NCBI GenBank assembly: GCA_017554145.1
Contig: JAFZIZ010000002.1
Location: 1 to 64,000, forward strand
DNA: 64,000 nt
Direction of reading: 5' to 3'
Origin: Prevotella sp.
GTDB taxonomy: Bacteria; Bacteroidota; Bacteroidia; Bacteroidales; Bacteroidaceae
In this document: one piece after another, positions 25,854-35,729 of the stretch
Position numbering within the stretch: the first letter of the stretch is position 1
Layout of the letters: every line of letters begins with the position of its first letter
Program-made: the position numbers and the translations under genes
Notes under the pieces: model-generated
What the model saw: the letters and a program-made list of their open reading frames with translations, nothing else
What the model was told of the DNA's origin: nothing
Databases searched by the model: none

Positions 25854-27038
25854 ATGAAAGACTTTAATTACTATGCACCGACAGAAGTGGTGTTTGGAGA
25901 GAAGAGTGAAGAGCAGGTCGCTCAGTTGGTCAAGAAATATGGCGGTACGAAGGTACTGGTACATTACGGTGGACAGAGTGCCGTACGCTCAGGACTGTTG
26001 GATAAGATATGCGGTCTGTTAAAAGAAGGTGGAATCAATTACATCACATTAGGGGGTGTAGTGCCTAATCCCCGTCTGTCTCTTGCTCAAAAGGGAATAG
26101 ATCTCTGTCGTCAAGAGGGTGTGGATTTCATCCTCGCCGTAGGTGGCGGTAGTGTTATCGACTCCTCGAAATGCATAGCGTATGGCGTACCATACGAGGG
26201 TAACGTTTGGGATTTCTATCTGGGTAAAGCCCAAGCGACGAAGATGCTTCCTGTTGCAACAGTGTTGACCATCCCTGCTGCTGGCAGTGAGATGAGTGAA
26301 TCCAGTGTCATCACCAACGAGGATGGTGACGTGAAATTAGGCTACAGCAATAACTTATCACGACCGAAGTTCGCCATCATGAATCCCAAGCGCACCTTTA
26401 CACTGCCCCCTTATCAGACAGCTGCTGGTGTGACTGATATGATGATGCACACGATGGAACGCTATTTCACGAAGGATGATGATATGGACTTGACGACAGA
26501 CCTTGCAGAGGCGATGCTGCGGAATATCAAGAATGCGGTATTTGCTGTACTGAAGAACCCAGAGGACTATCGCTATCGTGCCCAAATTATGTGGGGCGGC
26601 AGTCTGATGCACAACGGTCTGACAGGCTGTGGCGTGGCTGACGACTGGGCTACTCACCAGTTGGAACACGAACTCAGTGGTATGTTCGATGTCACCCATG
26701 GTGCTGGCTTGGCTGCCATCTGGCCGAGTTGGGCCCGTTATGTGATGCACGAGAATCTGCGCCGTTTTGTACGCTTCGCCGTCAATGTGATGGACGTTCC
26801 TAATGACTACACTGACCCGGAAGGTACGGCTCTTAAGGGTATCGAGGCGATGGAGCGTTTCTATCATGCCATCGGCATGCCGATTAATATCAAGGAACTT
26901 ATCGGGAAAGAAATCTCTGACGAGGAGATCAAGGAGATGACGCGTAAGTGCAGTCGTAATTACACCTCTACTTGTGGCTGTCTGAAAATGCTCCAGGCTG
27001 AGGATATGGAAGCAATCTACAAAATGGCAAGAGGATGA
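25854..27038 (+). CDS. Iron-containing alcohol dehydrogenase (BdhA/YugJ-like butanol dehydrogenase)
   Basis: 394 residues, normal for group III iron alcohol dehydrogenases. The N-terminal Rossmann part carries FGEKSEEQV and the NAD(P)-binding AVGGGSVIDSSK; the C-terminal helical domain carries the metal-binding residues in DMMMHTMERYF, HQLEHELSG and FDVTHGAG. It reduces aldehydes to alcohols in the cytoplasm, or the reverse. The downstream SDR gene starts inside its stop codon (ATGA overlap), so the two are translationally coupled and may act on the same carbonyl or sugar substrate. Confidence 0.92.
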   Translation: MKDFNYYAPTEVVFGEKSEEQVAQLVKKYGGTKVLVHYGGQSAVRSGLLDKICGLLKEGGINYITLGGVVPNPRLSLAQKGIDLCRQEGVDFILAVGGGSVIDSSKCIAYGVPYEGNVWDFYLGKAQATKMLPVATVLTIPAAGSEMSESSVITNEDGDVKLGYSNNLSRPKFAIMNPKRTFTLPPYQTAAGVTDMMMHTMERYFTKDDDMDLTTDLAEAMLRNIKNAVFAVLKNPEDYRYRAQIMWGGSLMHNGLTGCGVADDWATHQLEHELSGMFDVTHGAGLAAIWPSWARYVMHENLRRFVRFAVNVMDVPNDYTDPEGTALKGIEAMERFYHAIGMPINIKELIGKEISDEEIKEMTRKCSRNYTSTCGCLKMLQAEDMEAIYKMARG

Positions 27039-28063
27039 AGATATTAATGATAGGTGGTACAGGCACCATCAGTAGTGCCATCACCAGACAGTTAGCCTCC
27101 AGTGGGCATGAGTTATGGCTGTTGAATCGTGGTCATCGCAAGAACGAGGTACCAGCCAATGTCAAGCAAGTAATTGTCGACATCAATAATGAGACAGAGG
27201 TGCTTCGTCTTTTGGGCGATGCCCAGTTTGATGCCGTCTGTGAGTTCATCGGTTTTCTGCCAGAACAGGTAGAACGTGATATCCGTCTCTTCAAGGGGCG
27301 TACCCGCCAGTATGTCTATATCAGTTCAGCCTCAGCATACAACAAACCTGCTGCCAGTCATGTCATCACGGAAGGAACCTCTTTGGCCAATCCTTATTGG
27401 GAGTATTCCCGTAATAAGATTGCCTGTGAGGAACTGTTGATGCGTGAGTATCGGGAAAACGGCTTCCCTGTGACAATCATCCGTCCGAGTCATACCTACT
27501 GTGAACGTAGTGTACCTCTCAGCGTTCACGGGTTGAAGGGCAGTTGGCAGGTACTCAAGCGTATGATGGAAGGTAAACCTGTCATCATTCATGGGGATGG
27601 CAGTTCCTTGTGGACACTCACTTGGAATGAGGATTTCGCCAAAGGTTTCATTGGTCTGTTGGGTAATCCAAAAGCCATAGGGGAAGCCTTCCAGATTATG
27701 AGTGATGAGTCACTGACATGGAACCAGATCTATCAGTGTGTAGCCCAAACCCTTGGCGTGGAACTCAAACCATTCTATGTAGCATCTGATTACCTCGCAG
27801 CAATTGCTCCCAAGGAATACGACTTCACAGGGAATCTGTTGGGTGATAAAGCCGTCACAGTCGTATTCGACTGTACAAAACTCAAGCGGGCGGTACCTGG
27901 TTTCCAAGCCACCACCCGTTTCGACGAGGGAGTGCGCCAATGTGTGGCACATATCCTCGCCCACCCCGAATTACAAGAAGAGGATGCGGAGTTTGACGGT
28001 TGGTGCGATCGTGTAATAGAGAATCTTACAAAAGCGAGAGAAGCATTTCAATCGGGTATTTAA
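27035..28063 (+). CDS. NAD-dependent epimerase/dehydratase-like atypical SDR
   Basis: 342 residues. The nucleotide loop is IGGTGTISSAI at the N-terminus, the active-site YxxxK is in YWEYSRNKIACE, and IIRPSHTY is the usual strand after it. It resembles CSP41-type or sugar-nucleotide epimerases. The last 38 bp (28026-28063) overlap the 3' end of the convergent gene on the minus strand. It ends the long + strand block that began at 14875. Substrate unknown. Confidence 0.87.
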   Translation: MKILMIGGTGTISSAITRQLASSGHELWLLNRGHRKNEVPANVKQVIVDINNETEVLRLLGDAQFDAVCEFIGFLPEQVERDIRLFKGRTRQYVYISSASAYNKPAASHVITEGTSLANPYWEYSRNKIACEELLMREYRENGFPVTIIRPSHTYCERSVPLSVHGLKGSWQVLKRMMEGKPVIIHGDGSSLWTLTWNEDFAKGFIGLLGNPKAIGEAFQIMSDESLTWNQIYQCVAQTLGVELKPFYVASDYLAAIAPKEYDFTGNLLGDKAVTVVFDCTKLKRAVPGFQATTRFDEGVRQCVAHILAHPELQEEDAEFDGWCDRVIENLTKAREAFQSGI

Positions 28064-28982
28064 GGAAGAGACGGAAGAAATGATGCTTTCCGTTCATCAC
28101 CTCTTTCAGAATGATAGCGCCTTTGGTTTCCAGAGGCGCTATGATTTTGGTCTCTTTCTCCAATCCAAAAACTTCGTGCATGATCCACATAACACCCTGT
28201 GAGAAATGAAGCATACCAAAACTCTTCAAGATTTTCTCATAGTCGATTTCTGAAGACTGACCTACCGTTCTCTTGAAGGCAAAGAAACAATCCAACAGGT
28301 CTCGCAAGGAGATGCCTTTATACATAAACCGCCAATAGAGGTGCACCAGATGATAGATGACATCGCCCTCTGGAGATAATCTGTAACCCTCCCCTTCTTG
28401 GATGAAGAACAAACGACGGTTATGCTCATACCATTGATGAATCGCCCTGTTTTTCATAGGATTCTTACCCATATCCAACTGATAGTGGAGACGTACCTCC
28501 GTTCCCTCCCATATGCGGAGGAATACCTGTTGACTGTCATGCTCCACTTTTTCCTGACCAACGCGTTTAACAAAGGATTGGAGGTCTTCCAGGCTCACAT
28601 TGACCAAGACATCGATACCATCCAACTGGCGTAGAGACTGAAGTGTCTCTCCATAGTCACTGATAGTTCCAGGACCTGCCAACATACTGGCCCTATAACT
28701 TCTTCGCATCAAACGTTGCTGCACTTTCGCCCATCTCTTTGCCAACAAGCCGCTGCGTTCCTCTATCATCTCTGCCTCCGACATCCAGTCAATGGCTAAA
28801 TCCTGAGGAGCCCTCAAGCCAAACTCAAACAAGAGTTGTACTCCTCGGTAACAAATGCCCACCAGATGTTGCTGGCGAGCCATTTCATACAGTTCCTGCC
28901 ATTCCTCAGGTTCGGGTCCGCGACTCAGACAGTCTACCTGTCCCGTAGAGACCTGTATCAGTTCATAAAACAGTTTTTCCAT
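28026..28982 (-). CDS. Nucleotidyltransferase-fold protein (NTP_transf_5-like), possibly degenerate
   Basis: 318 residues, soluble. The order of blocks fits the uncharacterised NTP_transf_5 family: helical N-terminus, a strand-turn with LDGIDVLVN (residues 120-128), then VRLHYQLD and a long helical C-terminus (DVIYHLVHLYWRFMYKG, LRDLLDCFFAF). In the family as I recall it, the active-site reads GDIDLLV; here the first Asp and Gly are swapped (Asp121-Gly122-Ile-Asp124), and the usual Lys-Gly before it is missing, so catalysis is doubtful. Such proteins often sit near polysaccharide genes. It has its own promoter and overlaps the SDR gene by 38 bp at the 3' end. Confidence 0.72.
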   Translation of the reverse strand: MEKLFYELIQVSTGQVDCLSRGPEPEEWQELYEMARQQHLVGICYRGVQLLFEFGLRAPQDLAIDWMSEAEMIEERSGLLAKRWAKVQQRLMRRSYRASMLAGPGTISDYGETLQSLRQLDGIDVLVNVSLEDLQSFVKRVGQEKVEHDSQQVFLRIWEGTEVRLHYQLDMGKNPMKNRAIHQWYEHNRRLFFIQEGEGYRLSPEGDVIYHLVHLYWRFMYKGISLRDLLDCFFAFKRTVGQSSEIDYEKILKSFGMLHFSQGVMWIMHEVFGLEKETKIIAPLETKGAIILKEVMNGKHHFFRLFLKYPIEMLLSLL

Positions 28983-29002
28983 AGACTTCTCTCCTTTGGC
29001 GA

Positions 29003-29010
29003 CAAAGATA
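29003..29010 (-). promoter_or_regulatory. -7 box for the NTP_transf_5-like gene
   Basis: TATCTTTG on the minus strand (29010-29003), 20 bp before the start at 28982, divergent from the pepD promoter. Confidence 0.65.
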
Positions 29011-29072
29011 AGTAATTTTTTTGAAATGCCAACACTTTAAGGGTGGAAATTTGGTAATCAAAAAAAAATAAT

Positions 29073-29080
29073 TACCTTTG
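29073..29080 (+). promoter_or_regulatory. -7 box for pepD
   Basis: TACCTTTG, an exact consensus match, 26 bp before the ATG at 29107. Confidence 0.7.
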
Positions 29081-29106
29081 CATGAAAAATAGATCCGAAA
29101 GATAAT

Positions 29107-30549
29107 ATGGAAAAGATGATCACATCCGAAAGAGTATTCAGCATCTTCAAAGAATTGAATGCCATTCCACGTCCTTCCCATCATGAGGAGCATATTGCCG
29201 ACTATCTGTGTCAGTTTGCTGAACGACTCCATCTGGAGTATCAACGAGATGCACAGAACTGTGTAGTCATTCGGAAGGCAGCGACACCAGGATATGAAGG
29301 AGCAGAACCTATCGTACTGCTCAATCACATGGATATGGTCTGCGTGGGTATGAAAGATCCGCTGAGCAACCTTATTGATGCCTATACGGAGAATGGTTGG
29401 ATGATGGCAAAGGGTACCTCCTTAGGTGCTGACAATGGTATCGGACTCTCTATGGCACTTGCTGTCTTGGAGGATGACCGTATCATTCATGGTCCTATAG
29501 AAGTGATGACTACCACCAATGAGGAAGACGGCATGTCTGGAGCCTCGAATCTCGCCACAGACTTCATCAAGGGACGAAAAGTCATCAACCTCGACTCTGA
29601 GGATTACGATACCATCACCACAGGAGCAGCAGGAGCCTTCCTGCAAGAGCACCGTATTCCCATGAAACGTCTTCCTGCTCCAGGTGGCAAGCACCGTTGG
29701 TACCGCATCACGATAGAAGGTGGATTGGGTGGTCATTCGGGGGTAGACATCAACAAAGGGAGAGCCAGCGCTGTTGTCTTGACGTGGGCAATCCTTGCTG
29801 CCATCTATAACGAGTATGATTTCGACATAGCCTCTATGAAGGTGGGAGAAGCCAACGCCTCTATTGCCTCTTCTGCAGAAATCATCGTCTGTGTACCCTC
29901 TGGCGAAGCCTCAGAGTTTGTGAAGGCCCAAGAGGAGATGATGAACGAATGGATTAAGGAGGAATATGGTACGACCGATGCAGATATTCATTGCACCATC
30001 ACCAAGTGCGAAGCCCAGTCCACTGTCATCAACAAAGAGGCTTTCGAAGCACTGATGAGTTGTCTGGAACAGATTCCGCAAGGCGTGGTGAAGATGAGTG
30101 AGACAATGCAAGATACCGTAGAGACCTCGAATAACGTAGGACGTATTCTGATGGAAGAGAATCAACTCTTAGTAACCACCCATACCCGTAGTTTTATCGA
30201 TGCCGACATGAAAGCACTCGCTGACGAGATCAAGGAAGTGTTCGCAGCCTGTGGTGGAGCATCCACCACTATCATGGAAGCCCCTGCCTGGCAGGAAAAC
30301 CAACAGTCAGACTTTCTGAAACTGACCTCTGACGTCTTTAACGACCTATTAGGATGGCGCCCTCGTCTGGTAGCGATGCACTTCGTCTTGGAGGCAGGTT
30401 TCTTCGTCCAGAAATTCCCAGGCATGGAGATTGCTTGTATTGGTCCTCGTATTGTAGAGCCCCACTCCACCAGTGAACGCGTAGAACTGAAAACGGTGGA
30501 CGATATCTGGCACGTATTACAGGAATTGCTAATCCGACTGGCCGTATAA
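29107..30549 (+). CDS. pepD: Aminoacyl-histidine dipeptidase (PepD, peptidase family M20)
   Basis: 480 residues, the usual PepD length. Metal and catalytic motifs are in order: LNHMDMVC (His-x-Asp), GADNGIGLSMAL (bridging Asp), TTNEEDGMSGA (catalytic Glu and ligand Glu) and NLDSEDYD, with the dimerisation domain inserted at about 200-380. The enzyme cleaves Xaa-His and other dipeptides in the cytoplasm with two metal ions, which suits an organism living on peptides. It stands alone between its own promoter and that of the GH43 gene. Confidence 0.95.
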   Translation: MEKMITSERVFSIFKELNAIPRPSHHEEHIADYLCQFAERLHLEYQRDAQNCVVIRKAATPGYEGAEPIVLLNHMDMVCVGMKDPLSNLIDAYTENGWMMAKGTSLGADNGIGLSMALAVLEDDRIIHGPIEVMTTTNEEDGMSGASNLATDFIKGRKVINLDSEDYDTITTGAAGAFLQEHRIPMKRLPAPGGKHRWYRITIEGGLGGHSGVDINKGRASAVVLTWAILAAIYNEYDFDIASMKVGEANASIASSAEIIVCVPSGEASEFVKAQEEMMNEWIKEEYGTTDADIHCTITKCEAQSTVINKEAFEALMSCLEQIPQGVVKMSETMQDTVETSNNVGRILMEENQLLVTTHTRSFIDADMKALADEIKEVFAACGGASTTIMEAPAWQENQQSDFLKLTSDVFNDLLGWRPRLVAMHFVLEAGFFVQKFPGMEIACIGPRIVEPHSTSERVELKTVDDIWHVLQELLIRLAV

Positions 30550-30590
30550 GTCCCTGTCATGAAAAATTATTGTAAAATATTCAAGAATGT

Positions 30591-30621
30591 TTGTACCTTC
30601 TATTTGAAATTCGTACCTTTG
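30591..30621 (+). promoter_or_regulatory. Promoter of the GH43 unit
   Basis: A TTG at 30591-30593 and the -7 box TACCTTTG at 30614-30621 are separated by 20 bp, the usual Bacteroidetes -33/-7 spacing. The ATG is at 30659. Confidence 0.65.
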
Positions 30622-30658
30622 CACCCGCAAATCAATAAACACTAACAAAAAACATTTT

Positions 30659-32383
30659 ATGTTACCAATTAAACGCATTCGTCATCAGTTGACAATTTGT
30701 AGATTTCTGTTTGGAGCAATCCTCCTGTCTGCTTCATTACAAGCATCAGGAGCAAGTTACGCTAAGGGATACAAGAATGTCACTAATAGCAACCCCATCA
30801 GTGTCAGTGTGTTCTGTGCTGATCCCACGGCACTCGTATATAAAGGACGTTTGTATATATATGGTACTAACGACCATCAGGAGTTTATTGCCAATGGCAA
30901 AAAAGGCAAAAATTCCTATAACAAGATCAAGTCTCTCGTGGTATTCTCCACGGATGATATGGTGAACTGGACTTTCCATGGCACCATTGATGTAAAAAAG
31001 GTATGCTCATGGTGTGGAAATTCTTGGGCCCCTTCGGCGGTATGGCGCACCAATGCAGAAACTGGCGAAGACGAGTTTTTTATCTATTTTGCAAATGGTG
31101 GTAGTAATGTAGGAGTCCTTAAAAGCACTGTCTCTCCTGTTGGACCATTCATATCACCAAATAGTCAGGCTATGGTTCGTCACGGTATGCCTGGTGTGGA
31201 TCCCTGTACCGCTCTGTTCGATCCAGGTGCAGTAATTGATGAGAACGGTACAGGTTGGATTACCGTTGGTGGTTATTCTCCTAACGCACAAGGCAGCAAA
31301 CTTCAACCCAACAATGTCAGTATTATTAAACTGAAACCTTCAATGACTGAAATCGATGGCACGGCTGTCAAAATTCCGGCCCCTTATCATTTCGAGGCCA
31401 ACGAACTGAACGTCATCGGAGGAAAGTACGTATTTACTTATTGTTCTCATTGGGATCGCGATCCAACGGAGTGGAACACTTACAAAAGTGAGCATAACAT
31501 CAATGCCAACATGCCTGACTTAGGTACCATGTGCTATATGGTCAGCGATACACCTATGGACCCTGACTCATGGGAATTCAAAGGCTATTACGGTCCAGGG
31601 GTGCAAGGCAACAACCACTCACACCTACAAAAGTTCCAAGATAACTACTATCACATCTACCACAACCATGGAAGTGTCCTGTTGGATGCCATGAAAAGTG
31701 GAGGTGACGTAGATGTCAGTGCTGATGATTACCGCTCTATCTGCATAAATGAAGCAATAGTGGACGAATCAACAGCGACTATTAAGCCTGTCACGCTAAG
31801 CCTCTCCGGCGTCAAGTCTATCAAGAACTTAAATCCCTACCAACTCCAACAGGCAGAGACGATGGCAACCTCTGGCGGTATCATGTATGAGAATTTCAAA
31901 AATATCACGAAGGTTACTTCTATCAATACACTGGGCAACGACGCTTCCGAGAATCTGTATATCAACATTTCAAAAGGCGATTGGACGATGGTACGTGATG
32001 TGGATTTTGGTGAGGATGGTGCGAAGGCTTTTATCCTCAGAGCCAAAGGCGCTGGTAAATTGGAAATCAGGTTGAATAAAATCAATGCAGATGCTGCCGC
32101 TACAATAGCATTTACCTCAGATGACTTTACCGAACATCATATCGCCGTTGACCAAACCCTATTCAATGGTGTACAGAAAGTGTTTTTCGTATTTACTGAC
32201 TCATACAAAGTCCAGTTTGACGCTTGGCGGTTCTCACAAGATGAGGCAGACAACATCAAATACATGAAAGCTGTACCACAAAAAAAGAAGTCTTCTGGCA
32301 TCTACGACCTGTCTGGTCATCGTATACAACAGCAACAGGGTCGTGGTGTTTACATTCAGAACGGAAAGAAATATGTAAAATAA
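30659..32383 (+). CDS. Glycoside hydrolase family 43 with CBM6-type domain
   Basis: 574 residues: signal peptide (about 1-32), a five-bladed GH43 propeller at about 45-380, a CBM6-like beta-sandwich at about 395-530 (YQLQQAETMATSGG, FDAWRF) and a short C-terminal tail (GIYDLSGHRIQQQQGRGVYI) like the C-terminal modules of many Prevotella secreted proteins. Active-site residues fit GH43: base Asp55 (CADPTALV), modulator Asp188 (LFDPGAV), acid Glu246 (HFEANEL). The usual activity is on arabinose or xylose side chains or xylo-oligosaccharides. First gene of a four-gene unit ending at 37267. Confidence 0.9.
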   Translation: MLPIKRIRHQLTICRFLFGAILLSASLQASGASYAKGYKNVTNSNPISVSVFCADPTALVYKGRLYIYGTNDHQEFIANGKKGKNSYNKIKSLVVFSTDDMVNWTFHGTIDVKKVCSWCGNSWAPSAVWRTNAETGEDEFFIYFANGGSNVGVLKSTVSPVGPFISPNSQAMVRHGMPGVDPCTALFDPGAVIDENGTGWITVGGYSPNAQGSKLQPNNVSIIKLKPSMTEIDGTAVKIPAPYHFEANELNVIGGKYVFTYCSHWDRDPTEWNTYKSEHNINANMPDLGTMCYMVSDTPMDPDSWEFKGYYGPGVQGNNHSHLQKFQDNYYHIYHNHGSVLLDAMKSGGDVDVSADDYRSICINEAIVDESTATIKPVTLSLSGVKSIKNLNPYQLQQAETMATSGGIMYENFKNITKVTSINTLGNDASENLYINISKGDWTMVRDVDFGEDGAKAFILRAKGAGKLEIRLNKINADAAATIAFTSDDFTEHHIAVDQTLFNGVQKVFFVFTDSYKVQFDAWRFSQDEADNIKYMKAVPQKKKSSGIYDLSGHRIQQQQGRGVYIQNGKKYVK

Positions 32384-32410
32384 ATAATATCTCTTTTACA
32401 AAAATAGAAA

Positions 32411-34228
32411 ATGCTACAATTCATTTACAAGAAAGGAATATGGCTCATTGCCCTGATTGCTGTTACAATAGCGTTAGTGGCCTACGAACCTGATTGGCTT
32501 TGGAAAATACAGAGTCGTAACTTGTTCCTATACACCAGTTTATTCTTTAAACAACAGATGGTAGTGGTAGGAGGTTTCTTGTCATATATCAGCATGTTCT
32601 TCACTCAATTCCTATATCATCCCTGGTTAGGCGTGCTGTTGCTCTGCGGCTGGTGGTGGATCTTGATGGAGGTGACAAAGCGTGCCTTTCAAATCAGCGA
32701 TTCGTGGAATGTGTTGATGTTGATTCCCATAGCCCTGTTACTGATTGCCAACGGTGAGTTAGGCTATTGGATCTACACATTAAAATTACATGGATATTTC
32801 TTTGTAGCCACTATCGGGACAACCTTTGCCATAGCCAATATATGGTGTTTTAGACTTTTACCTGATAAGTATTTTCTTAGAACCACATACATCGTCCTCA
32901 TAGGGCTGATAGGCTATCCGCTCTTCGGAGTCTATGCCTTATTCGCAATCCTGTTGATGGCAATCGTGACATGGCGACAGAAAGGCTCACGCGCTCATGC
33001 ATTCATCAACACCTTCGTAGCTATTTTAGTCATTGTAGCAATTCCTCTACTCTGTTATCGATATATATACGATCAGACGAGTATGGATAAAATCTATATG
33101 ACGGGACTACCTATATTTGCTATCTTAGAGGATTATCTTATCTATTATCTGCCTTATATCCTTTTAGGTATTATCTACTTATTATTTGCTTTGACAACAG
33201 GAAAACTGACAGAAAACAAATGGACAGAAAAGAAACTGATTACAGGACTGTTGCAAGTGGCAATAACGATTGGTTTGGCAATTGGTGTTATACACTATTG
33301 GTTCAAAGATGAGAACTACCATCATGAGTTAGTCATGCAACATCGTATTGAACAGACTGATTGGGAAGGTGTACTTCAAGAAGCCATCCAACAGGATGAC
33401 GAGCCAACTCGAGCAATTGTCATGATGCGTAATCTTGCCTTGACGAGACTCGGAATGGCTACCCAGATGTACAACTATCCAAACGGAGCAAAAAAAATAG
33501 AAGCTCCGTTTAATACTAATTCCTCACTGGTATGTGGTAAACTCATCTACTACAATTATGGCATGTTGAATGATTGTCACCATTTGTGTATAGAGGAGGG
33601 TGTGGAATATGGATTATATGTGGAAACTCTTCAATACCTGACACGTAGCGCTTTGCTTTCCAAAGAGAAACAGGTAACAAAAAAATATCTGAATTTATTG
33701 AAGCAAACCTTGTATTATGATCAATGGGCAACAGAATTTGAACAGATGCTCAATAACTCCCAACTCGTCAAACAATCTGCTGAAACAGGACCTATTCTGC
33801 ATATGCTACATCCTCATAACCAATTAGGGATAGATGATGGTGATACAGAGAGTTATATGATGAGATATCTGTCTATTCTTGATTCCGATGATCCATATTT
33901 GCAGGAACAGGCATTGTTGGCCGCACTATATGTAAAGAAACCAAACCGTTTTTGGAAACATTTCATAAAATATATCCGGATACACTCTCAAGAGCCTATC
34001 CCGCAGGTGTTTCAGGAAGCCGCTTTCCTCTATGCCAATCTGGAACCGCATGGGGATATCAATAAACTTCCACTCAAAAAGGAGGTCAAGAAAAACTATC
34101 GCGCTTTTATAAAAGAACTTCAGCGATATAACAATCAAGATATCCAACAAGTACAACAAATACTTAACTTGCAATATGGAAATACCTACTTTTATGATTA
34201 TTACTTGAGAAATAACAAGAATGATTAA
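32411..34228 (+). CDS. Large polytopic membrane protein with helical C-terminus (DUF6057-like)
   Basis: 605 residues. The first about 300 hold roughly nine to eleven hydrophobic segments; about 310-605 is soluble, helical and TPR-like (EGVLQEAIQQDDEPTRAIV, QEQALLAALYVKKPNRFW). I associate this layout with Bacteroidales proteins labelled DUF6057, from memory and not checked. No catalytic motif is seen. It lies 27 bp after GH43 and overlaps the next gene by 8 bp, so it is translationally coupled to the haem-motif lipoprotein. Function unknown; a membrane partner of the lipoprotein is a reasonable guess. Confidence 0.75.
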   Translation: MLQFIYKKGIWLIALIAVTIALVAYEPDWLWKIQSRNLFLYTSLFFKQQMVVVGGFLSYISMFFTQFLYHPWLGVLLLCGWWWILMEVTKRAFQISDSWNVLMLIPIALLLIANGELGYWIYTLKLHGYFFVATIGTTFAIANIWCFRLLPDKYFLRTTYIVLIGLIGYPLFGVYALFAILLMAIVTWRQKGSRAHAFINTFVAILVIVAIPLLCYRYIYDQTSMDKIYMTGLPIFAILEDYLIYYLPYILLGIIYLLFALTTGKLTENKWTEKKLITGLLQVAITIGLAIGVIHYWFKDENYHHELVMQHRIEQTDWEGVLQEAIQQDDEPTRAIVMMRNLALTRLGMATQMYNYPNGAKKIEAPFNTNSSLVCGKLIYYNYGMLNDCHHLCIEEGVEYGLYVETLQYLTRSALLSKEKQVTKKYLNLLKQTLYYDQWATEFEQMLNNSQLVKQSAETGPILHMLHPHNQLGIDDGDTESYMMRYLSILDSDDPYLQEQALLAALYVKKPNRFWKHFIKYIRIHSQEPIPQVFQEAAFLYANLEPHGDINKLPLKKEVKKNYRAFIKELQRYNNQDIQQVQQILNLQYGNTYFYDYYLRNNKND

Positions 34229-35729
34229 GATGAAACAATTATATATTTTTTTCGTCTCAGCACTCATGCTGACTGCCTGTGGAAAGCAGGTGCCAACGGT
34301 TTTCAGTCAATCTGGAAAACTACCCAGTATCTATCCTGACTATACCAATGTCACCGTTCCCATCAATATGGCACCGCTGACCTTCCAGTTGGAAGAGGCT
34401 GCAGATGAGGTAGTGGCACGCTTCTCTGTCGATGGAGAAGAGATGATATGTGGAGGCGACCAAGTACAACCTGACATCGATGACTGGCAACAACTTGCAG
34501 AGCGAGCCAAAGGCAAGGCGATGACGGTAGAAGTATATGCTCGCAACGACGACAAATGGATACGTTTCAAGCCCTTCAGTATCTTCGTATCACCTGACAG
34601 CATCGACCCCTATATCAGTTACCGTCTCATTCCTCCCTCGTATGTCAGTTATGAGGTACTGACGCTCAACCAGCGTTGTCTGGAGAATTACAACGAACAG
34701 GTGATGGTCAACAATATGTTGTGCAACACACCATCCGCCGAACAATGTGTCAACTGTCATCATTATCAGAAAGGCAATCCCCAACGCATGCAGTTCCATG
34801 CCCGCCAAAATCATGGTGGTACGGTGATTGCCTACGACGGAAAGGTGTGGAAAGTAAATATGAAGAATGACTCTATCCTCTCTGCTGGTGTCTATCCCGC
34901 CTGGCACCCTTTCCTGAACCTGATTGTCTACTCAACCAATAAGACCCATCAGATGTTCCACACCACAGACCCCAACAAAATAGAAGTTCTTGATACGGAG
35001 AGTGACATGATTGTTTATGACGTAGAGAAGAATGAAGTGACCAACATTGAAAACGACCCGAATGAATTTGAAGTATTCCCTGGTTGGGCTCCTGATGGCA
35101 AAACACTCTACTATTGTAGTGCTCACTTTGAGGTGACGGACTCTACCAAAAACCGTTCTATGGAAGTCTTTGGGAATTCACCTGACATTCATTATAATAT
35201 TTATCGCAAGACCTTTGATCCCACGACCAAGGAGTTCGGGCCTCGCGAACTGGTGTTCGATGCCGCTGCCCAAAATATGAGTGCTACCCTGCCTCGAGTT
35301 TCTCCTGATGGTCGTTTCCTGATGTTCACCATGGGTAAATATGGTGTTTTCCATATCTGGCACCACGATGCGGATTTGTGGCTAATGGATTTGACAACTG
35401 GCGAGACTCATCCTATGAAGGAGATTAATTCCACCGATACTGAGAGCTATCACACTTGGTCGAGCAATGGTAGATGGGTGGTCTTCAGCAGTCGCCGTGA
35501 TGACGGTAACTTCACACGTCCGTTCTTTGCCCATATCGACAAGAATGGTAAGGGCACCAAGCCCTTCGAACTTCCGAGTGCTGATCCCGACTATCACCGC
35601 CAGTTCATGAAGTGTTATAATATTCCTGAGTTCATGACAGGTCCTGTCACAATCAAGCCACAGGAGTTTGCCGACGTACTGAAGGGTGACGGAAAACCGC
35701 CAGTGACATACCGTTCTCAGAAAAAATGA
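34221..35729 (+). CDS. TolB/PD40 beta-propeller lipoprotein with a CxxCH haem c motif
   Basis: 502 residues. Signal peptide with lipobox LTAC (Cys20), so a membrane-anchored lipoprotein. An N-terminal beta domain (about 35-145) precedes CVNCH at residues 176-180, a covalent haem c attachment motif, with several further His nearby (HHYQKGNPQRMQFHARQNH). PD40-type propeller repeats follow (AWHPFLNLIVYST, GWAPDGKTLYYCS, RVSPDGRFLMFT, TWSSNGRWVVFSS). Propeller plus haem c in one lipoprotein suggests electron transfer or redox sensing at the cell surface, but no biochemical role is known to me. Overlaps both neighbours (8 and 4 bp). Confidence 0.8.
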   Translation: MIKMKQLYIFFVSALMLTACGKQVPTVFSQSGKLPSIYPDYTNVTVPINMAPLTFQLEEAADEVVARFSVDGEEMICGGDQVQPDIDDWQQLAERAKGKAMTVEVYARNDDKWIRFKPFSIFVSPDSIDPYISYRLIPPSYVSYEVLTLNQRCLENYNEQVMVNNMLCNTPSAEQCVNCHHYQKGNPQRMQFHARQNHGGTVIAYDGKVWKVNMKNDSILSAGVYPAWHPFLNLIVYSTNKTHQMFHTTDPNKIEVLDTESDMIVYDVEKNEVTNIENDPNEFEVFPGWAPDGKTLYYCSAHFEVTDSTKNRSMEVFGNSPDIHYNIYRKTFDPTTKEFGPRELVFDAAAQNMSATLPRVSPDGRFLMFTMGKYGVFHIWHHDADLWLMDLTTGETHPMKEINSTDTESYHTWSSNGRWVVFSSRRDDGNFTRPFFAHIDKNGKGTKPFELPSADPDYHRQFMKCYNIPEFMTGPVTIKPQEFADVLKGDGKPPVTYRSQKK

